A stretch of DNA of 64,000 bases from CAYXLI01 sp964464925 (GCA_964464925.1 CAYXLI010000001.1:324162-388161); one strand, 5' to 3'; positions 47,859 through 57,691 are shown, counted from the first letter of the stretch. The notes: generated by a model from the sequence alone, not told the origin. Program-made: numbers and translations.

Positions 47859-48334
47859 TGCACCCTCATCTTTGCCGTACGGTTCAGCACGATGCTGCTC
47901 GGAATGCCCGGATAGTTCAGCATTGTATTGAAGGTGTAGCTTACGGTCACTTGGGCGTAGCCGTTCGGTGTCGTCGAGCCGCACGATGTGCTGCTCGTGC
48001 AGGAGACCGCAGTCGAGCTCCCGCTGCAGAGGCAAAACGTGCTGGCTGATGCCGTGATCCCCGTTAGTCCCTGGCCTGCCGCGTCGTCCAGCGCCGCCTG
48101 CTGCATTCCGCCCGTGTTCCCGGCGTTCCCAGGACTGAATGTGCCGTACTGCACGCCGGCTCGTGCCGCATTCGAAACCGCGATTCCAGCGTACACAACC
48201 CGAGCAAAGTCCATCGCGCCGCAGCACATCAGCAGGAGCACTGGGAAAATAATAGCCAGCTCGACCAGTGCGCCTCCTTTACGTTGACGATTCAACCGGA
48301 GCACACACAATTGAGTTGAGACAGGTGCCCTCAT
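47855..48334 (-). CDS. TadE-like pseudopilin (first)
   Basis: 159 residues. The core RKGGALVELAIIFPVLLLMCC and MDFARVVYAGIAVSNAARAG is the TadE signature, preceded by about 18 basic residues. A Cys-rich loop (STFCLCSGSSTAVSCTSSTS) is in the middle and could hold disulfide bonds. First gene of a three-gene minus-strand cassette; the next gene starts inside its stop codon. Confidence 0.85.
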   Translation of the reverse strand: MRAPVSTQLCVLRLNRQRKGGALVELAIIFPVLLLMCCGAMDFARVVYAGIAVSNAARAGVQYGTFSPGNAGNTGGMQQAALDDAAGQGLTGITASASTFCLCSGSSTAVSCTSSTSCGSTTPNGYAQVTVSYTFNTMLNYPGIPSSIVLNRTAKMRVQ

Positions 48335-48635
48335 GCGTCGTTTAGTCTAAGGCGTTTTTAAGGTCATGTTAATAGTCTTAACCTAGAAAAGTACTGGACA
48401 TCGCGACCACCGGAGAAATGGAGGTGTAAAAGCCAAAACACGGCTCTTAAATTTCGTTATCGAACTGAAAACAAGACATTAAGATGTGGAAAGCCTTCTG
48501 GACCGGGAGTACTACTAGGAGTGTGCCGGGCGTTACAAGTGCTAAGGTTTCGTTGTAACCGTTTTATTTCGCTCTGGTCTTGCGGCTCCAGCCTCCCGAT
48601 CGCGGCACGACGCTGTTAGACTATCGCTTTCAGCA
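48335..48635. other. Divergent intergenic region (tad cassette / trpB)
   Basis: About 300 bases with no convincing gene. The region is AT-richer than its flanks and should contain the promoters for the tad cassette (left) and the trpB-like gene (right). I found no clear riboswitch or operator repeat in it by eye. Confidence 0.5.
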
Positions 48636-49999
48636 ATGACTGACTCTGTGAAGTACGTGCTCGATGAGAGCCGGATCCCAAGATCCTGGTACAATCTCGT
48701 CCCCGAGCTGCCGGCTCCGCTACCGCCAGTGCTGCATCCGGGTACGCTGCAACCCATAGGTCCGGACGATCTTGCGCCGTTGTTCCCCATGTCCTTAATT
48801 GCCCAGGAGGGCAGCACCGACCGCGAAATCGGGATTCCCGATCCTGTTCGCGACGTCTATAAGCAGTGGCGGCCTACCCCCTTGCTCCGCGCCCGGCGTC
48901 TGGAAAGCGCGCTCGACACGCCCGCCAGGATCTATTACAAATACGAAGGCGTCAGCCCTGCGGGCAGTCATAAGCCGAACACCGCCGTCGCGCAAGCGTT
49001 CTACAACCGCGACGCCGGCGTCCGCCGCACATTACTGAGACCGGAGCCGGTCAGTGGGGTTCGTCCTTGGCTTATGCGGGAGCGCTGTTCGGCATCGAGG
49101 TACAGGTCTTTATGGTCCGCGTATCCTACAACCAGAAGCCCTACCGCCGCGCGCTGATGGAGACCTACGGCGCCCGTTGCGTGGCTTCACCGTCATTGGA
49201 GACCCAGTCCGGCCGCGCCATTCTGGCCAAGAAACCTGAGCATCCGGGCAGCCTCGGTATCGCGATTTCAGAAGCAGTGGAAGTGGCCGCGCAGAGCGGA
49301 GACGCAAAGTACGCGCTCGGGTCCGTCCTGAATCATGTGCTGCTGCATCAGACGGTGATCGGCCAGGAAGCGATCGAGCAACTGGAGATGGCCGGCGATT
49401 ACCCGGATGTAGTGGTGGGCTGCACCGGTGGCGGATCCAATTTCGCCGGTATCGCATTCCCGTTTCTCGGAGCCAAACTGCGCGGAGGACGCGACGTGCG
49501 CCTCGTTGCCGTAGAACCGTCCGCCTGCCCAAGTATGTCGCGCGGGAAGTATGCATACGATTTCGGCGATACCGCGCACCTTACGCCGCTGACGAAGATG
49601 CACACCTTGGGGTCTACGTTCACGCCACCGGGTTTCCATGCAGGGGGCTTGCGCTATCACGGCATGGCGCCTCTGGTCAGCCATGTGAGGGAACTCGGCC
49701 TCCTCGAAGTTCAGGCGTACACTCAGAACAGTTGTTTCGCTGCTGGTGTTCAATTCGCTCGTGCGGAAGGAATCGTCCCCACTCCGGAAGCTAACCACGC
49801 CGTTCGCGGTGCCATCGAAGAAGCGCTCCGCTGTAAGCGGGAAGGTGTATCGCGCGTAATCCTGTTCAATCTTTGCGGTCACGGCCATTTCGACATGCAG
49901 GCCTACTCTGACTATTTTGCCGGCAAACTGGTCGACCTCGAATACGACGAATCCGAACTTGCAATGGCGCTCGCGGGTCTGCCCGTTGTCCCTGCGTAA
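48636..49999 (+). pseudogene. trpB: TrpB2-type tryptophan synthase beta chain, broken by a frameshift
   Basis: The first frame (48636 onward) gives the TrpB2 N-terminus, including the PLP lysine in SPAGSHKPNTA and YNRDAGVRR. At about 49025-49036 the coding frame shifts by one base: the continuation TETGAGQWGSSLAYAGALFG is read in another frame that runs to 49999, with GGGSNFAGIAFPF and the C-terminal CGHGHFD. Together the two parts make one full-length TrpB2 (about 454 residues). Consistent with one missing base near 49030; a sequencing error or a real inactivating mutation are both possible. No trpA is adjacent. TrpB2 enzymes condense indole and serine to tryptophan. Confidence 0.85.
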
Positions 50000-50098
50000 C
50001 TGCTTCGCATTCAGCGTCGTTTTGGGCTGCTGGCCGGCGCTCGTGTGTGCCTCGATCCCCCTTGAGCCTATGGATCAAGTCGAGTACTCTAAAAGCAA

Positions 50099-50758
50099 AT
50101 GTCCCTACGAATTAACGACACTGCTCCGAACTTTACTGCCGAAACCACCCAAGGCCCGATTAACTTCCACGAATGGATCGGCGACGGATGGGCGATTCTG
50201 TTTTCGCACCCGAAGGATTTCACTCCGGTCTGCACCACGGAACTGGGTTACATGGCACGCCTCCAGCCGGAATTTACCAAGCGCAATTGCAAGATCATCG
50301 GTCTCAGCGTGGACCCTGTCACGAGTCATGCCAGGTGGGCGGGAGATATCGAAGAAACTCAGGGGTATAAGGTCAATTACCCGATGATCGGAGATCCCCA
50401 ACTGCAGGTCGCCAAGCTCTATGACATGCTGCCGGCCGATGAGGGGACAACGTCGGAAGGCCGTACCGCTGCCAACAACGCCACAGTGCGAACCGTGTTT
50501 CTCATTGGTCCCGACAAGAAGATCAAATTGATGATCAGTTACCCAATGGGCACTGGCCGCAACTTCGACGAGATCCTGCGGGTTCTCGATTCCATCCAAC
50601 TCACCTCGCAGCACAAAGTGGCCACGCCCGTGAACTGGAAGAACGGCGACGATGTGATCATTGTGACTGCTGTTTCTGACGAAGAGGCAAAGAAAACGTA
50701 TCCTGGCGGGTTCAAGACCTTGAAGCCCTACCTCCGCGTTGTGCCGCAACCCAAGTAA
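50099..50758 (+). CDS. 1-Cys peroxiredoxin (Prx6 type)
   Basis: 219 residues. The peroxidatic cysteine is in the motif HPKDFTPVCTTELGYM at about residue 45, and the longer C-terminal domain (WKNGDDVIIV, GGFKTLKPYLRVV) is typical of the Prx6 group. It reduces peroxides in the cytoplasm. It is about 100 bases downstream of the broken trpB, with no other gene close on the strand. Confidence 0.93.
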   Translation: MSLRINDTAPNFTAETTQGPINFHEWIGDGWAILFSHPKDFTPVCTTELGYMARLQPEFTKRNCKIIGLSVDPVTSHARWAGDIEETQGYKVNYPMIGDPQLQVAKLYDMLPADEGTTSEGRTAANNATVRTVFLIGPDKKIKLMISYPMGTGRNFDEILRVLDSIQLTSQHKVATPVNWKNGDDVIIVTAVSDEEAKKTYPGGFKTLKPYLRVVPQPK

Positions 50759-50844
50759 TCTCCCAATTTCTGCCTGGCTCCTGTCCGGTTTGTGGATGCG
50801 AGCCAGGCTACCGCCTGGGTAAGAGTGCTATCCCTGTGATCGGA

Positions 50845-52077
50845 TCACTCGACAATCGCCTGCATCGCCGAATTTTCAAAATCGCGGTCCAACTGCCGGT
50901 TCGGGTTATCCGTTTGGATCATCAGAATTCCCACGATCTTTTCCTTCGGGTCCACCCAGAAATGTGTTCCATAGGCGCCGTCCCATCCATAGCTGCCGGG
51001 GGAGACGCGGTGGCCGGCGGCAATTGGGTCATTCACCACTTGAACACTCAATCCGTATCCCCGGCCCGGTTGCCTGCCCGGCAAAGTATCGGGCACAAAA
51101 ACGGAGGACATCAACTCTACAGTTTTCGGACTCAGCAGCCGCTTCCCATTCAACTGCCCGCCTTGCGCCAGCATCATCGCAAACTGCGCATAATCCGTCG
51201 CTGTCGACATCAGGCCTCCCGCACCGGAGAAATACGTCTTGCTGACTAGCCGGTTCGGGTTCTCCACTTTCTGCAGCGTACCTCCGTTGCGATGATAGGC
51301 CGTCACCACGCGCGGCCAGCGATCCTCGCCCGGGTGGAAGAACGTCTCTTTCATCCCCAGGGGCTCGAAGATATGCTGTCGCAAGTACTGATCGAACCTC
51401 TCACCAGAAACTACCTCGACAACGCGCCCTAGAGTATCGAACGCCGCACCCGGACTATACGTCCAGCGCGAGCCGGGTTGGAAGTCCAGAGGCGTCGTCC
51501 CCAACCGCGGGATGTAGTCGGCCAGTGTCTCGGCGTCTTTTCTCGCAATCCGCGGCATCTCGGCGCTGCTCGCGGGACCGCTGCCGAGACCGGAGACGTG
51601 CGTCAGAAGATCCTGAATTGTAATCTCACGTGCTGCCGGAATCGCATAATACTGCGGCTTCGCCGAAGGCTCGGCTGGATGTTCCTGTGCAACTGCTACT
51701 TTCATTCCCTTGAACTCCGGGATAAAAGTCGAAACCGGATCGTTCAGCCGCACCTTGCCTTCTTCCATCAGCATCAGAATCGCAACGCCTGCGACTGGCT
51801 TCGACATTGACCAGATGCGGAAGATCGCATTCTTTTCCATCCCTTTTTTCGAGTCAACATCCATCAGACCGTGGGCCTCCAGATGCGCAATGCGGCCCTT
51901 TCGTGCGACCAGCGTCACTGCCCCCGAGATCTGATGCGCTTCGATGTGGCGCTGGATGGTGTCGTGGATACGAAGCAGCCTCTCCTCAGAGAGCCCCGCA
52001 CTTTCCGTTTTCCCCGATGCGGCCCTCACAGGTACCGCTGAGAGTACAACAAGAGCAAAGGACAGATGCAGACGCAT
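50845..52077 (-). CDS. Serine beta-lactamase-fold hydrolase (class C/EstB-like)
   Basis: About 410 residues from the ATG at 52077, which gives a signal peptide (MRLHLSFALVVLSAVPVRA); the frame is open 54 codons further upstream. The catalytic SxxK is in RIWSMSKPVAGVA and the tyrosine motif in WTYSPGAAFDTLGRVVEV. Members are esterases, DD-peptidases or beta-lactamases; the sequence alone does not decide. It follows the histidine kinase gene by about 74 bases on the same strand, but nothing else links them. Confidence 0.87.
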   Translation of the reverse strand: MRLHLSFALVVLSAVPVRAASGKTESAGLSEERLLRIHDTIQRHIEAHQISGAVTLVARKGRIAHLEAHGLMDVDSKKGMEKNAIFRIWSMSKPVAGVAILMLMEEGKVRLNDPVSTFIPEFKGMKVAVAQEHPAEPSAKPQYYAIPAAREITIQDLLTHVSGLGSGPASSAEMPRIARKDAETLADYIPRLGTTPLDFQPGSRWTYSPGAAFDTLGRVVEVVSGERFDQYLRQHIFEPLGMKETFFHPGEDRWPRVVTAYHRNGGTLQKVENPNRLVSKTYFSGAGGLMSTATDYAQFAMMLAQGGQLNGKRLLSPKTVELMSSVFVPDTLPGRQPGRGYGLSVQVVNDPIAAGHRVSPGSYGWDGAYGTHFWVDPKEKIVGILMIQTDNPNRQLDRDFENSAMQAIVE

Positions 52078-52150
52078 GAAAGCACTCCGGAATTCATAGA
52101 TTTGGTGCAGTCGGCAGTCTATCGCAACCTGCACACCCGAAGCTACCGGT

Positions 52151-54043
52151 TCAAATTCTGCGAGGAATGGTGAAGCAGAATCGCGAGCCCTTGCCTGGTT
52201 CAGATTCCGCCCAGATGCGGCCGCCGTGCCGTTCCACAATCCTCTTGCACACTGCGAGCCCTAAACCGGTTCCGGCAATCTCCGCGCCGTGAAGTCGCTT
52301 GAATGGGGCGAAGATGCGATTCAGTTGGCGTTCCGGAATGCCTAAACCATTATCTGCGACGCTAAACAAGTACTCTGTGGCGAGCCGTTCAGAGGTGATC
52401 TGGATCCGGGGCGCGCGCTTTGGGTCCCGGTACTTCAGTGCATTGCCAATCAGGTTCTGGAACAACTGCAATAACAGCAGCCGGTCAGCGTCTACCGTCG
52501 GCAGCTCGCCACAACTCACCTCGGCGCCAGTCTCTTCAATGTCGGCCCGGAGCGTAGCCAGTACTCCATCAACGACCGTCCTCACGCGAATAGGCGTGCG
52601 CTCGTTCGAGCCTTCGCCTACCTGGGCAATCTGCAGGAGTCCGCGGATCAACTCTGCCATAGTAGCCGCCCCATCCGTGATGGTGCGAATAAACTCGTTG
52701 CCTGTCTCATCCAGTTTTCCCTTATAGCGGCGTTCGAGAAGTTGAGCGTAGTTATTGACCATCCGCAAGGGGGTCTGCAGGTCGTGGCTCACCACATGTG
52801 CAAACTGCGAGAGTTCCTCGTTCGACCGCTGGAGTGCAGCCAGCAGTCTTTCTCGCTCGTGTTCGATTCTCTTCTGCTGCGTGATGTCGGTATTGATCGC
52901 GACGGCTCCCCGGATTCGCCCGTTGTGGCGGATCGGGGCAGCGGCACAGCGGACAATGACCTCCTCTCCTGTGTCCACGCGGCGTGTGATGACCTCCTCC
53001 ACACAGGGTTCCCCCCGCAAAGCCCGCGTAAAGGGCTGGTCTTCGAATCCAATGATTTCCCCCGTCCTCACCAATCGAGTCTGAATCCGCTCGGCGAGAA
53101 CACCTATGTGCTGCTGCAAATCTTCGATACCGCGAAAACCGAGCATACGCACTCCGAGTTCATTGCTTTCCCGAATGCCGTTCTCGTCGCCGACATACAC
53201 GGCGTCGGGAATGCTGCGGAGGATGGCGTCGAGTTCGGCCGCGCGCTGTTCCCGTTCCACGAGCAGTCCCTGCCGTTCGGCCCCAACGCGAATGCGTTCA
53301 GTGACATCGTTGTTCACCTCGATGACGTTGATTGGCTCACCGTCATGGTCGCGGCGGAATACCCAGTGGCTCGCGACCACCAGCGAAGTTCCGTCCTTGC
53401 GGAGGTGACGTAGTTCGCCCTCCCAATGGCCGTCGCGTTGTAGTTTGGCCTCAATCCTTTCCAGCGGCTCTGGAAACTCAGTCGAAAACAGGTCGTGCGA
53501 GCGTTTCCCCTCAGCCTCCTGCTTGCTCCAGCCGTAGAGGGCGGCGGCGCCAGTGCTCCAGGTCAGGATCGTGCCATCCGGCTCGCGAATCACCGTAGGC
53601 GTCAGGTCCAACGCATGCGCGAGGGCATCGGACTTTTCCCGGACACTCTGTTCCTCGGTGATGTCGCGTATAAACACCGAGTAGCCGAGTAACTTGCTCT
53701 GCTCGTCCTTCAGCGCGGTGAGAATGCTTTCGCAGTAGACAGGACTGCCGTCCTCACGCACGTGCCAGCGCTCACCCGGCGCCCGGCCCTCTCGTGCGGC
53801 GCGGTCCAGTTCCTGCTGAGGCACATTCCGGACAACATCTTCCTGGGTGAAAAGGATTTCGGCCGGCTTGCCGGCGAAGTCCGGCTCCGAATAGCCCAAA
53901 ATCTGTTCAACGCCCGCGTTCCAGCTTGCGATGCGTCTCTCGGCATCGATCAGGAAGAGGGCACAGCCTCTCAGCTCCTTCACCATTTGGCGAAAGACAT
54001 CCGAATTTTCGAGAGAAGAAGGCGGTTGTGTATGGTGCGCCAT
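52151..54043 (-). CDS. Soluble sensor histidine kinase with three PAS domains
   Basis: 630 residues without membrane helices. Three PAS domains are recognisable (about 20-135, 140-260 and 270-390) with their C-terminal caps, for example GYSVFIRDITEEQ and GAVAINTDITQQK. The HisKA helix has FAHVVSHDLQTPLRMVNNYA with the phosphorylated histidine, and the HATPase has LIGNALKYRD, VADNGLGIP and GTGLGLAVCKRIVERHGG. It should autophosphorylate in response to a cytoplasmic signal. No response regulator is encoded nearby, so it is an orphan kinase. Confidence 0.92.
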   Translation of the reverse strand: MAHHTQPPSSLENSDVFRQMVKELRGCALFLIDAERRIASWNAGVEQILGYSEPDFAGKPAEILFTQEDVVRNVPQQELDRAAREGRAPGERWHVREDGSPVYCESILTALKDEQSKLLGYSVFIRDITEEQSVREKSDALAHALDLTPTVIREPDGTILTWSTGAAALYGWSKQEAEGKRSHDLFSTEFPEPLERIEAKLQRDGHWEGELRHLRKDGTSLVVASHWVFRRDHDGEPINVIEVNNDVTERIRVGAERQGLLVEREQRAAELDAILRSIPDAVYVGDENGIRESNELGVRMLGFRGIEDLQQHIGVLAERIQTRLVRTGEIIGFEDQPFTRALRGEPCVEEVITRRVDTGEEVIVRCAAAPIRHNGRIRGAVAINTDITQQKRIEHERERLLAALQRSNEELSQFAHVVSHDLQTPLRMVNNYAQLLERRYKGKLDETGNEFIRTITDGAATMAELIRGLLQIAQVGEGSNERTPIRVRTVVDGVLATLRADIEETGAEVSCGELPTVDADRLLLLQLFQNLIGNALKYRDPKRAPRIQITSERLATEYLFSVADNGLGIPERQLNRIFAPFKRLHGAEIAGTGLGLAVCKRIVERHGGRIWAESEPGKGSRFCFTIPRRI

Positions 54044-54139
54044 AACTGTACCGGCGCACCCATGCTAAGAGGGCCAGCAGAAAAGTGCGGCCAGGGTCAA
54101 GACCCTGTCATTCAGTTTACATCTGTCCCGGGGGAGCCT

Positions 54140-54934
54140 CTAAACGGATTTGTAGCGCGCCGCGAGGAGACCTGTAGCCGCATTGATGTCGATATCCGCG
54201 ATGAGCAGCCCTTCTTTCCCGTACGGCTGATAGCTGAGCAGCGTTCCATCCGGCCGCACCATCGCCGAAGTCGTCGGCGATCCGGCGCTTGCAAAGTTTG
54301 TCGTAGCGAAATAGCACGTGTTCTCCGCGGCGCGGCATAGAGCTGCTTTTTCATGGAAAGAGTTTGCGGGATCAGCGAAACTCGAAGGCACGTACCCACC
54401 GGGCTCGGCTTCGTGGAAGTGCGGGTGAAACACGATTTGTGCGCCGTGCCGGACGGCCCACCGCACTGTTTCGGGATAGCGCCAACCCTCATGACAAATC
54501 GCTATACCAAATGTCAGCGGCCCGGTTTGAAAAACACGCCTACCGGAACCGGGTGAATAAATACCCTCCTCTGAGGGATCGATTTGCACTTTGTCCTGGA
54601 AACCGGCGATCGTTCCGTCTCGTTTGATAACCAGTGCCGTGGCTAACAGAGCTCCATTCACGATGCGCTCGGTGCCCAGAACAACCGCCAGGTTTGCCTT
54701 CGCTGCGGCCGCGGCAAGCGCGGACCATGCGCGTTCAAGGAAGGCGAGGTCAGGAGGCGGCACCTGCTTTCCAATTCCTCGGTAGCCGGGAACGTAGCAT
54801 TCCGGAAAGCAGATAATGCCCGCGCGCTCGATGGACGCCTGACCGATGGCTTGTTCGGCCAACAGAACCGAGTCCTCGGGAGTCGCCGGGAACCGGATAT
54901 TTGCGAGTGCGACTCGAAACGTGCTCACCCTCAT
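54140..54934 (-). CDS. Carbon-nitrogen hydrolase (nitrilase superfamily)
   Basis: About 264 residues from the ATG at 54934 (MRVSTFRVALANIRF); in-frame upstream codons look non-coding. The Glu-Lys-Cys triad is present: glutamate in ICFPECYVPGYR, lysine in QDKVQIDPSEEGIYSPG, cysteine in FGIAICHEGWRYPE. Members hydrolyse amides or nitriles such as N-carbamoyl compounds. It is divergent from the GNAT gene at 54967 across only 32 bases. Confidence 0.9.
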   Translation of the reverse strand: MRVSTFRVALANIRFPATPEDSVLLAEQAIGQASIERAGIICFPECYVPGYRGIGKQVPPPDLAFLERAWSALAAAAAKANLAVVLGTERIVNGALLATALVIKRDGTIAGFQDKVQIDPSEEGIYSPGSGRRVFQTGPLTFGIAICHEGWRYPETVRWAVRHGAQIVFHPHFHEAEPGGYVPSSFADPANSFHEKAALCRAAENTCYFATTNFASAGSPTTSAMVRPDGTLLSYQPYGKEGLLIADIDINAATGLLAARYKSV

Positions 54935-54966
54935 ACCGTAACAACGTTCCTTAGACTTGTAAGAGC

Positions 54967-55470
54967 ATGGCGAACTTACGGATCGTCCCGGCGGCCGAAC
55001 AGGACATTCCAGTGATACTGGACCTGATTCGCGCACTCGCGGAGTACGAGAAGCTTGCATATCTTGTTACCGCCACTGAGGCACGGCTGCGCGAAGCATT
55101 GTTCGGCCCCAAGCCTGCGGCTGAGGTGCTGTTGGCGTATTGGGATGAGGAATGCGCGGGATTTGCAGTATTCTTCCCGACCTATTCCACCTTTCTCGCC
55201 CAGCGCGGCTTCTATTTGGAAGACCTGTACGTGAAGCCTCACCTCCGTGGCAAGGGAATTGGGTTGGAGATGCTGAAACAGTTGGCAAGAATCGCGATCG
55301 GGCGCGGCTGCGGCAGGCTGGATTGGGGAGTACTCAATTGGAACGAACCGGCGATCCAGTTCTACAAAAAGCTGGGGGCCGTTCCGATGGACGGGTGGAC
55401 AAAATTCCGGCTCACGGGAGAGGCACTTGAGAACCTGGCAGTTCCGCAAGATGAATGTCGCACTGGGTAG
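54967..55470 (+). CDS. GNAT acetyltransferase of the diamine-acetyltransferase group
   Basis: 167 residues. The acetyl-CoA site LEDLYVKPHLRGKGIG and the tail WNEPAIQFYKKLGAVPM are those of the spermidine/spermine and thialysine acetyltransferase group, which acetylate polyamines or lysine analogues. The next gene on the strand begins 47 bases later. The nitrilase-family gene divergent from it could act on a related amide, but that link is speculative. Confidence 0.9.
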   Translation: MANLRIVPAAEQDIPVILDLIRALAEYEKLAYLVTATEARLREALFGPKPAAEVLLAYWDEECAGFAVFFPTYSTFLAQRGFYLEDLYVKPHLRGKGIGLEMLKQLARIAIGRGCGRLDWGVLNWNEPAIQFYKKLGAVPMDGWTKFRLTGEALENLAVPQDECRTG

Positions 55471-55517
55471 GCAAACCACCGCAACGTTGCTACCCTCGTT
55501 GTGGAAAGGAAAGCGCT

Positions 55518-56009
55518 ATGAAAGCTGCAAAGAAGAGCACCCAGAAATCCCCCAAGAGCACTACGGCGACCCCAAAGAAGCCCAGCGGATTCACGGACGA
55601 GGAACGGGTCGCGATGACGGAGCGCCTCCAGGAATTAAAGGCGGATGCGCGCAGCGGGCGCCGCACGGAAGAGGCCGGTGGGGAAAGCGCTGTCCTGGCG
55701 AAGATCGCCGGACTGCCCCCGCCGGATCGCACCATGGCCGAGCGTCTCCATGCGATCATCAAAGCCAACGCGCCGGCCCTCTCGCCGAAAACCTGGTATG
55801 GGATGCCCGCGTATGCGAAGGACGGCAACGTCGTCTGCTTCTTCCAAAGTGCCCAGAAGTTCAAGACGAGGTACGCAACGCTCGGCTTCAGCGACAAAGC
55901 GAACCTCGACGAAGGCCACATGTGGCCGACCGCCTTCGCGCTGAAAGAGCTGACCGCGGCCGAAGAAGCAAAGATCGCGGCACTCGTGAAGAAAGCAGTT
56001 AGCGCCTGA
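55518..56009 (+). CDS. DUF1801/YdhG-like protein with basic N-terminal tail
   Basis: About 163 residues from the ATG at 55518, with GAAAGGA a few bases upstream. The first 30 residues are rich in Lys, Ser and Thr (KAAKKSTQKSPKSTTATPKK), followed by a domain with SPKTWYGMPAYAKDGNVVCF and YATLGFSDKANL, the pattern of DUF1801 proteins that resemble frataxin-fold YdhG. Function not established. The basic tail may bind nucleic acid. It ends 12 bases before the convergent sigma-factor gene. Confidence 0.78.
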   Translation: MKAAKKSTQKSPKSTTATPKKPSGFTDEERVAMTERLQELKADARSGRRTEEAGGESAVLAKIAGLPPPDRTMAERLHAIIKANAPALSPKTWYGMPAYAKDGNVVCFFQSAQKFKTRYATLGFSDKANLDEGHMWPTAFALKELTAAEEAKIAALVKKAVSA

Positions 56010-56021
56010 GCTTTGTCAGTA

Positions 56022-57278
56022 TCAGGGCGTCACGGTAGCCAGCCGCGCGGCCTGCATCAGAAGGTAATTGCGCTCAGGGAGATTCACCGTTTTGCCTGCG
56101 GCCGCGCGGTAGTATCTCGCTGCTGCTTGCGAATCTCCATCCATTTCCAGCAGATGTGCGCGAACGGCATCCATGCGGTGGTGTTCAGCAATTCGCCGGT
56201 CCCCGTTGAGCGCGTCCAGTAAATGCAAACCCTCTTTTGGGCCATGCACCATTGCTGCCGCGATTGCATGATTCAAGATCACCATTGGGTTGTCCGACAG
56301 ACGCTTCAGCAACTCGTATACGGCCAGGATCTGAGCCCAATCCGTATCTTCGGGGCGTTCGGCTTCATCGTGAACCGCCGCTATCGTTGCTTGCAATTGA
56401 TAGGGTCCGACCGGGCCTTTCGGCAGTGCGGCCGAAAGCAGTGCGACCCCTTCGGCAATCTGTTCCCGGTCCCAAAGCGCCCGGTTCTGCTGCGCGAGCG
56501 GAATCAATTCATCGTTTGGGCCGGTACGGGCATGCCGCCGCGCGTCCGTCAACAGCATCAGGGCAAGCAGGCCGGCAACCTCCGTATTTTCCGGCTGCAG
56601 CCGCAGGGCCATGCGCGTCAGGCGTATCCCCTCCTGGGAAAGATCGGCCCGCCGCAGGTGTGGTCCGGATGTAGCCGTATATCCCTCGTTGAAGATCAAG
56701 TACAGAACGTGGAGCACCGAGCGCAGACGCCCCTCGCGCTCTTCGGCATCAGGCATTTGGAATGGAATCCCTGACGCTTTGATGGTCTGCTTCGCCCGGC
56801 TGATTCGCTGCGCCATAGTTGCTTCCGGAACCAGGAAAGCATTGGCGATTTCAGCCGTCGTTAGACCGGCAACGGCGCGCAGCGTCAATCCGATGGCGGA
56901 GGATGGCGTGAGAGCCGTATGGCAGCACAGAAAGAGGAGGACCAGCGAGTCGTCCTCGACCGGCGCGGCATCCAGACCGGTTTCGGACATCCGCGCCGCC
57001 TCCTCCGCCAGTTCGGTCTGCCGCCGCCTCCGGGCGGACTCGCTGCGAACGCGGTCCGCCATCTTGCGAAATGCAATCTGAGTCAGCCATGCGTGTGGAT
57101 TGTCGGGAACTCCGTCGCGCGGCCATTGCATGACAGCAGCTATCGACGCTTCCTGGACAGCATCCTCGGCCGCGTCGAAGTCACGAAATCTTCGCACCAA
57201 AAGCCCGAGCACCTTTGGCGTCAGTTCCCGCAACAGATCTCCGATCGGAAGATCGGATGATGGTTCCCCCCAATCCAC
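56022..57278 (-). CDS. ECF42-type RNA polymerase sigma factor with TPR-like C-terminal domain
   Basis: 418 residues. Sigma region 2 (FRDFDAAEDAVQEASIAAVM with WPRDGVPDNPHAWL) and region 4 (LRAVAGLTTAEIANAFLVPE) are at about 30-180. A long C-terminal helical part (SVLHVLYLIFNEGYTATSG, then repeated TPR-like helices) is the hallmark of ECF42, which regulates the neighbouring DGPF genes. The two DGPF genes directly upstream on the same strand fit this. No anti-sigma factor is present, as is usual in this group. Confidence 0.92.
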   Translation of the reverse strand: MDWGEPSSDLPIGDLLRELTPKVLGLLVRRFRDFDAAEDAVQEASIAAVMQWPRDGVPDNPHAWLTQIAFRKMADRVRSESARRRRQTELAEEAARMSETGLDAAPVEDDSLVLLFLCCHTALTPSSAIGLTLRAVAGLTTAEIANAFLVPEATMAQRISRAKQTIKASGIPFQMPDAEEREGRLRSVLHVLYLIFNEGYTATSGPHLRRADLSQEGIRLTRMALRLQPENTEVAGLLALMLLTDARRHARTGPNDELIPLAQQNRALWDREQIAEGVALLSAALPKGPVGPYQLQATIAAVHDEAERPEDTDWAQILAVYELLKRLSDNPMVILNHAIAAAMVHGPKEGLHLLDALNGDRRIAEHHRMDAVRAHLLEMDGDSQAAARYYRAAAGKTVNLPERNYLLMQAARLATVTP

Positions 57279-57295
57279 GATTCTCTTCTCCGGTA

Positions 57296-57691
57296 TCAGA
57301 ATCCCAAATCGGTATGACTGCCGAGCACCTGCCGTACTTCAATCGGCATATTCGCTGGTTTTCCGCCCGGGCCGGGCGCGGCCGATGCCCGAGCGGCGAT
57401 CTTGTACGCCTCTTCTGGACTGTCTACGTCGATAACCCAGTATCCGGCAAGAAACTCCTTCGATTCCGGGAACACCCCGTCCGTAACAAGCTCTCCGTGA
57501 TTGCCTGCGCAAACGATCTTCGCCTCTTGCGGCCACGCCAGCCCCTTCGTGTCCACAAAAACACCCGAATCGTGAAGCTCCTTGTTGAATCGCTGCATAA
57601 ACTCGACGTTGCGCCGCAGATCTTCTTTCGACCACCTGGCGTACTCATCCCAGGCCCCCTTTTTGCCATGCATCATCAAAATGTATTTCAT
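57296..57691 (-). CDS. DGPF/YCII-related protein (downstream copy)
   Basis: 131 residues with KYILMMHGKKGAW at the N-terminus and TDGVFPESKEFLAGYWVIDV, the DGPF motif region. Such proteins are small ferredoxin-like-fold proteins whose biochemical function is unknown, and they are the main targets of ECF42 sigma factors. It ends 17 bases before the sigma-factor start and is a paralogue of the 57734-58117 gene. Confidence 0.9.
   Translation of the reverse strand: MKYILMMHGKKGAWDEYARWSKEDLRRNVEFMQRFNKELHDSGVFVDTKGLAWPQEAKIVCAGNHGELVTDGVFPESKEFLAGYWVIDVDSPEEAYKIAARASAAPGPGGKPANMPIEVRQVLGSHTDLGF

Noticed and set aside
49067..49999. Second half of trpB as an independent gene starting at ATG 49067
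   Set aside because: The conserved TETGAGQWGSSLAYAG block is read in this frame upstream of the ATG, so the ATG is internal and the gene is one frameshifted unit.
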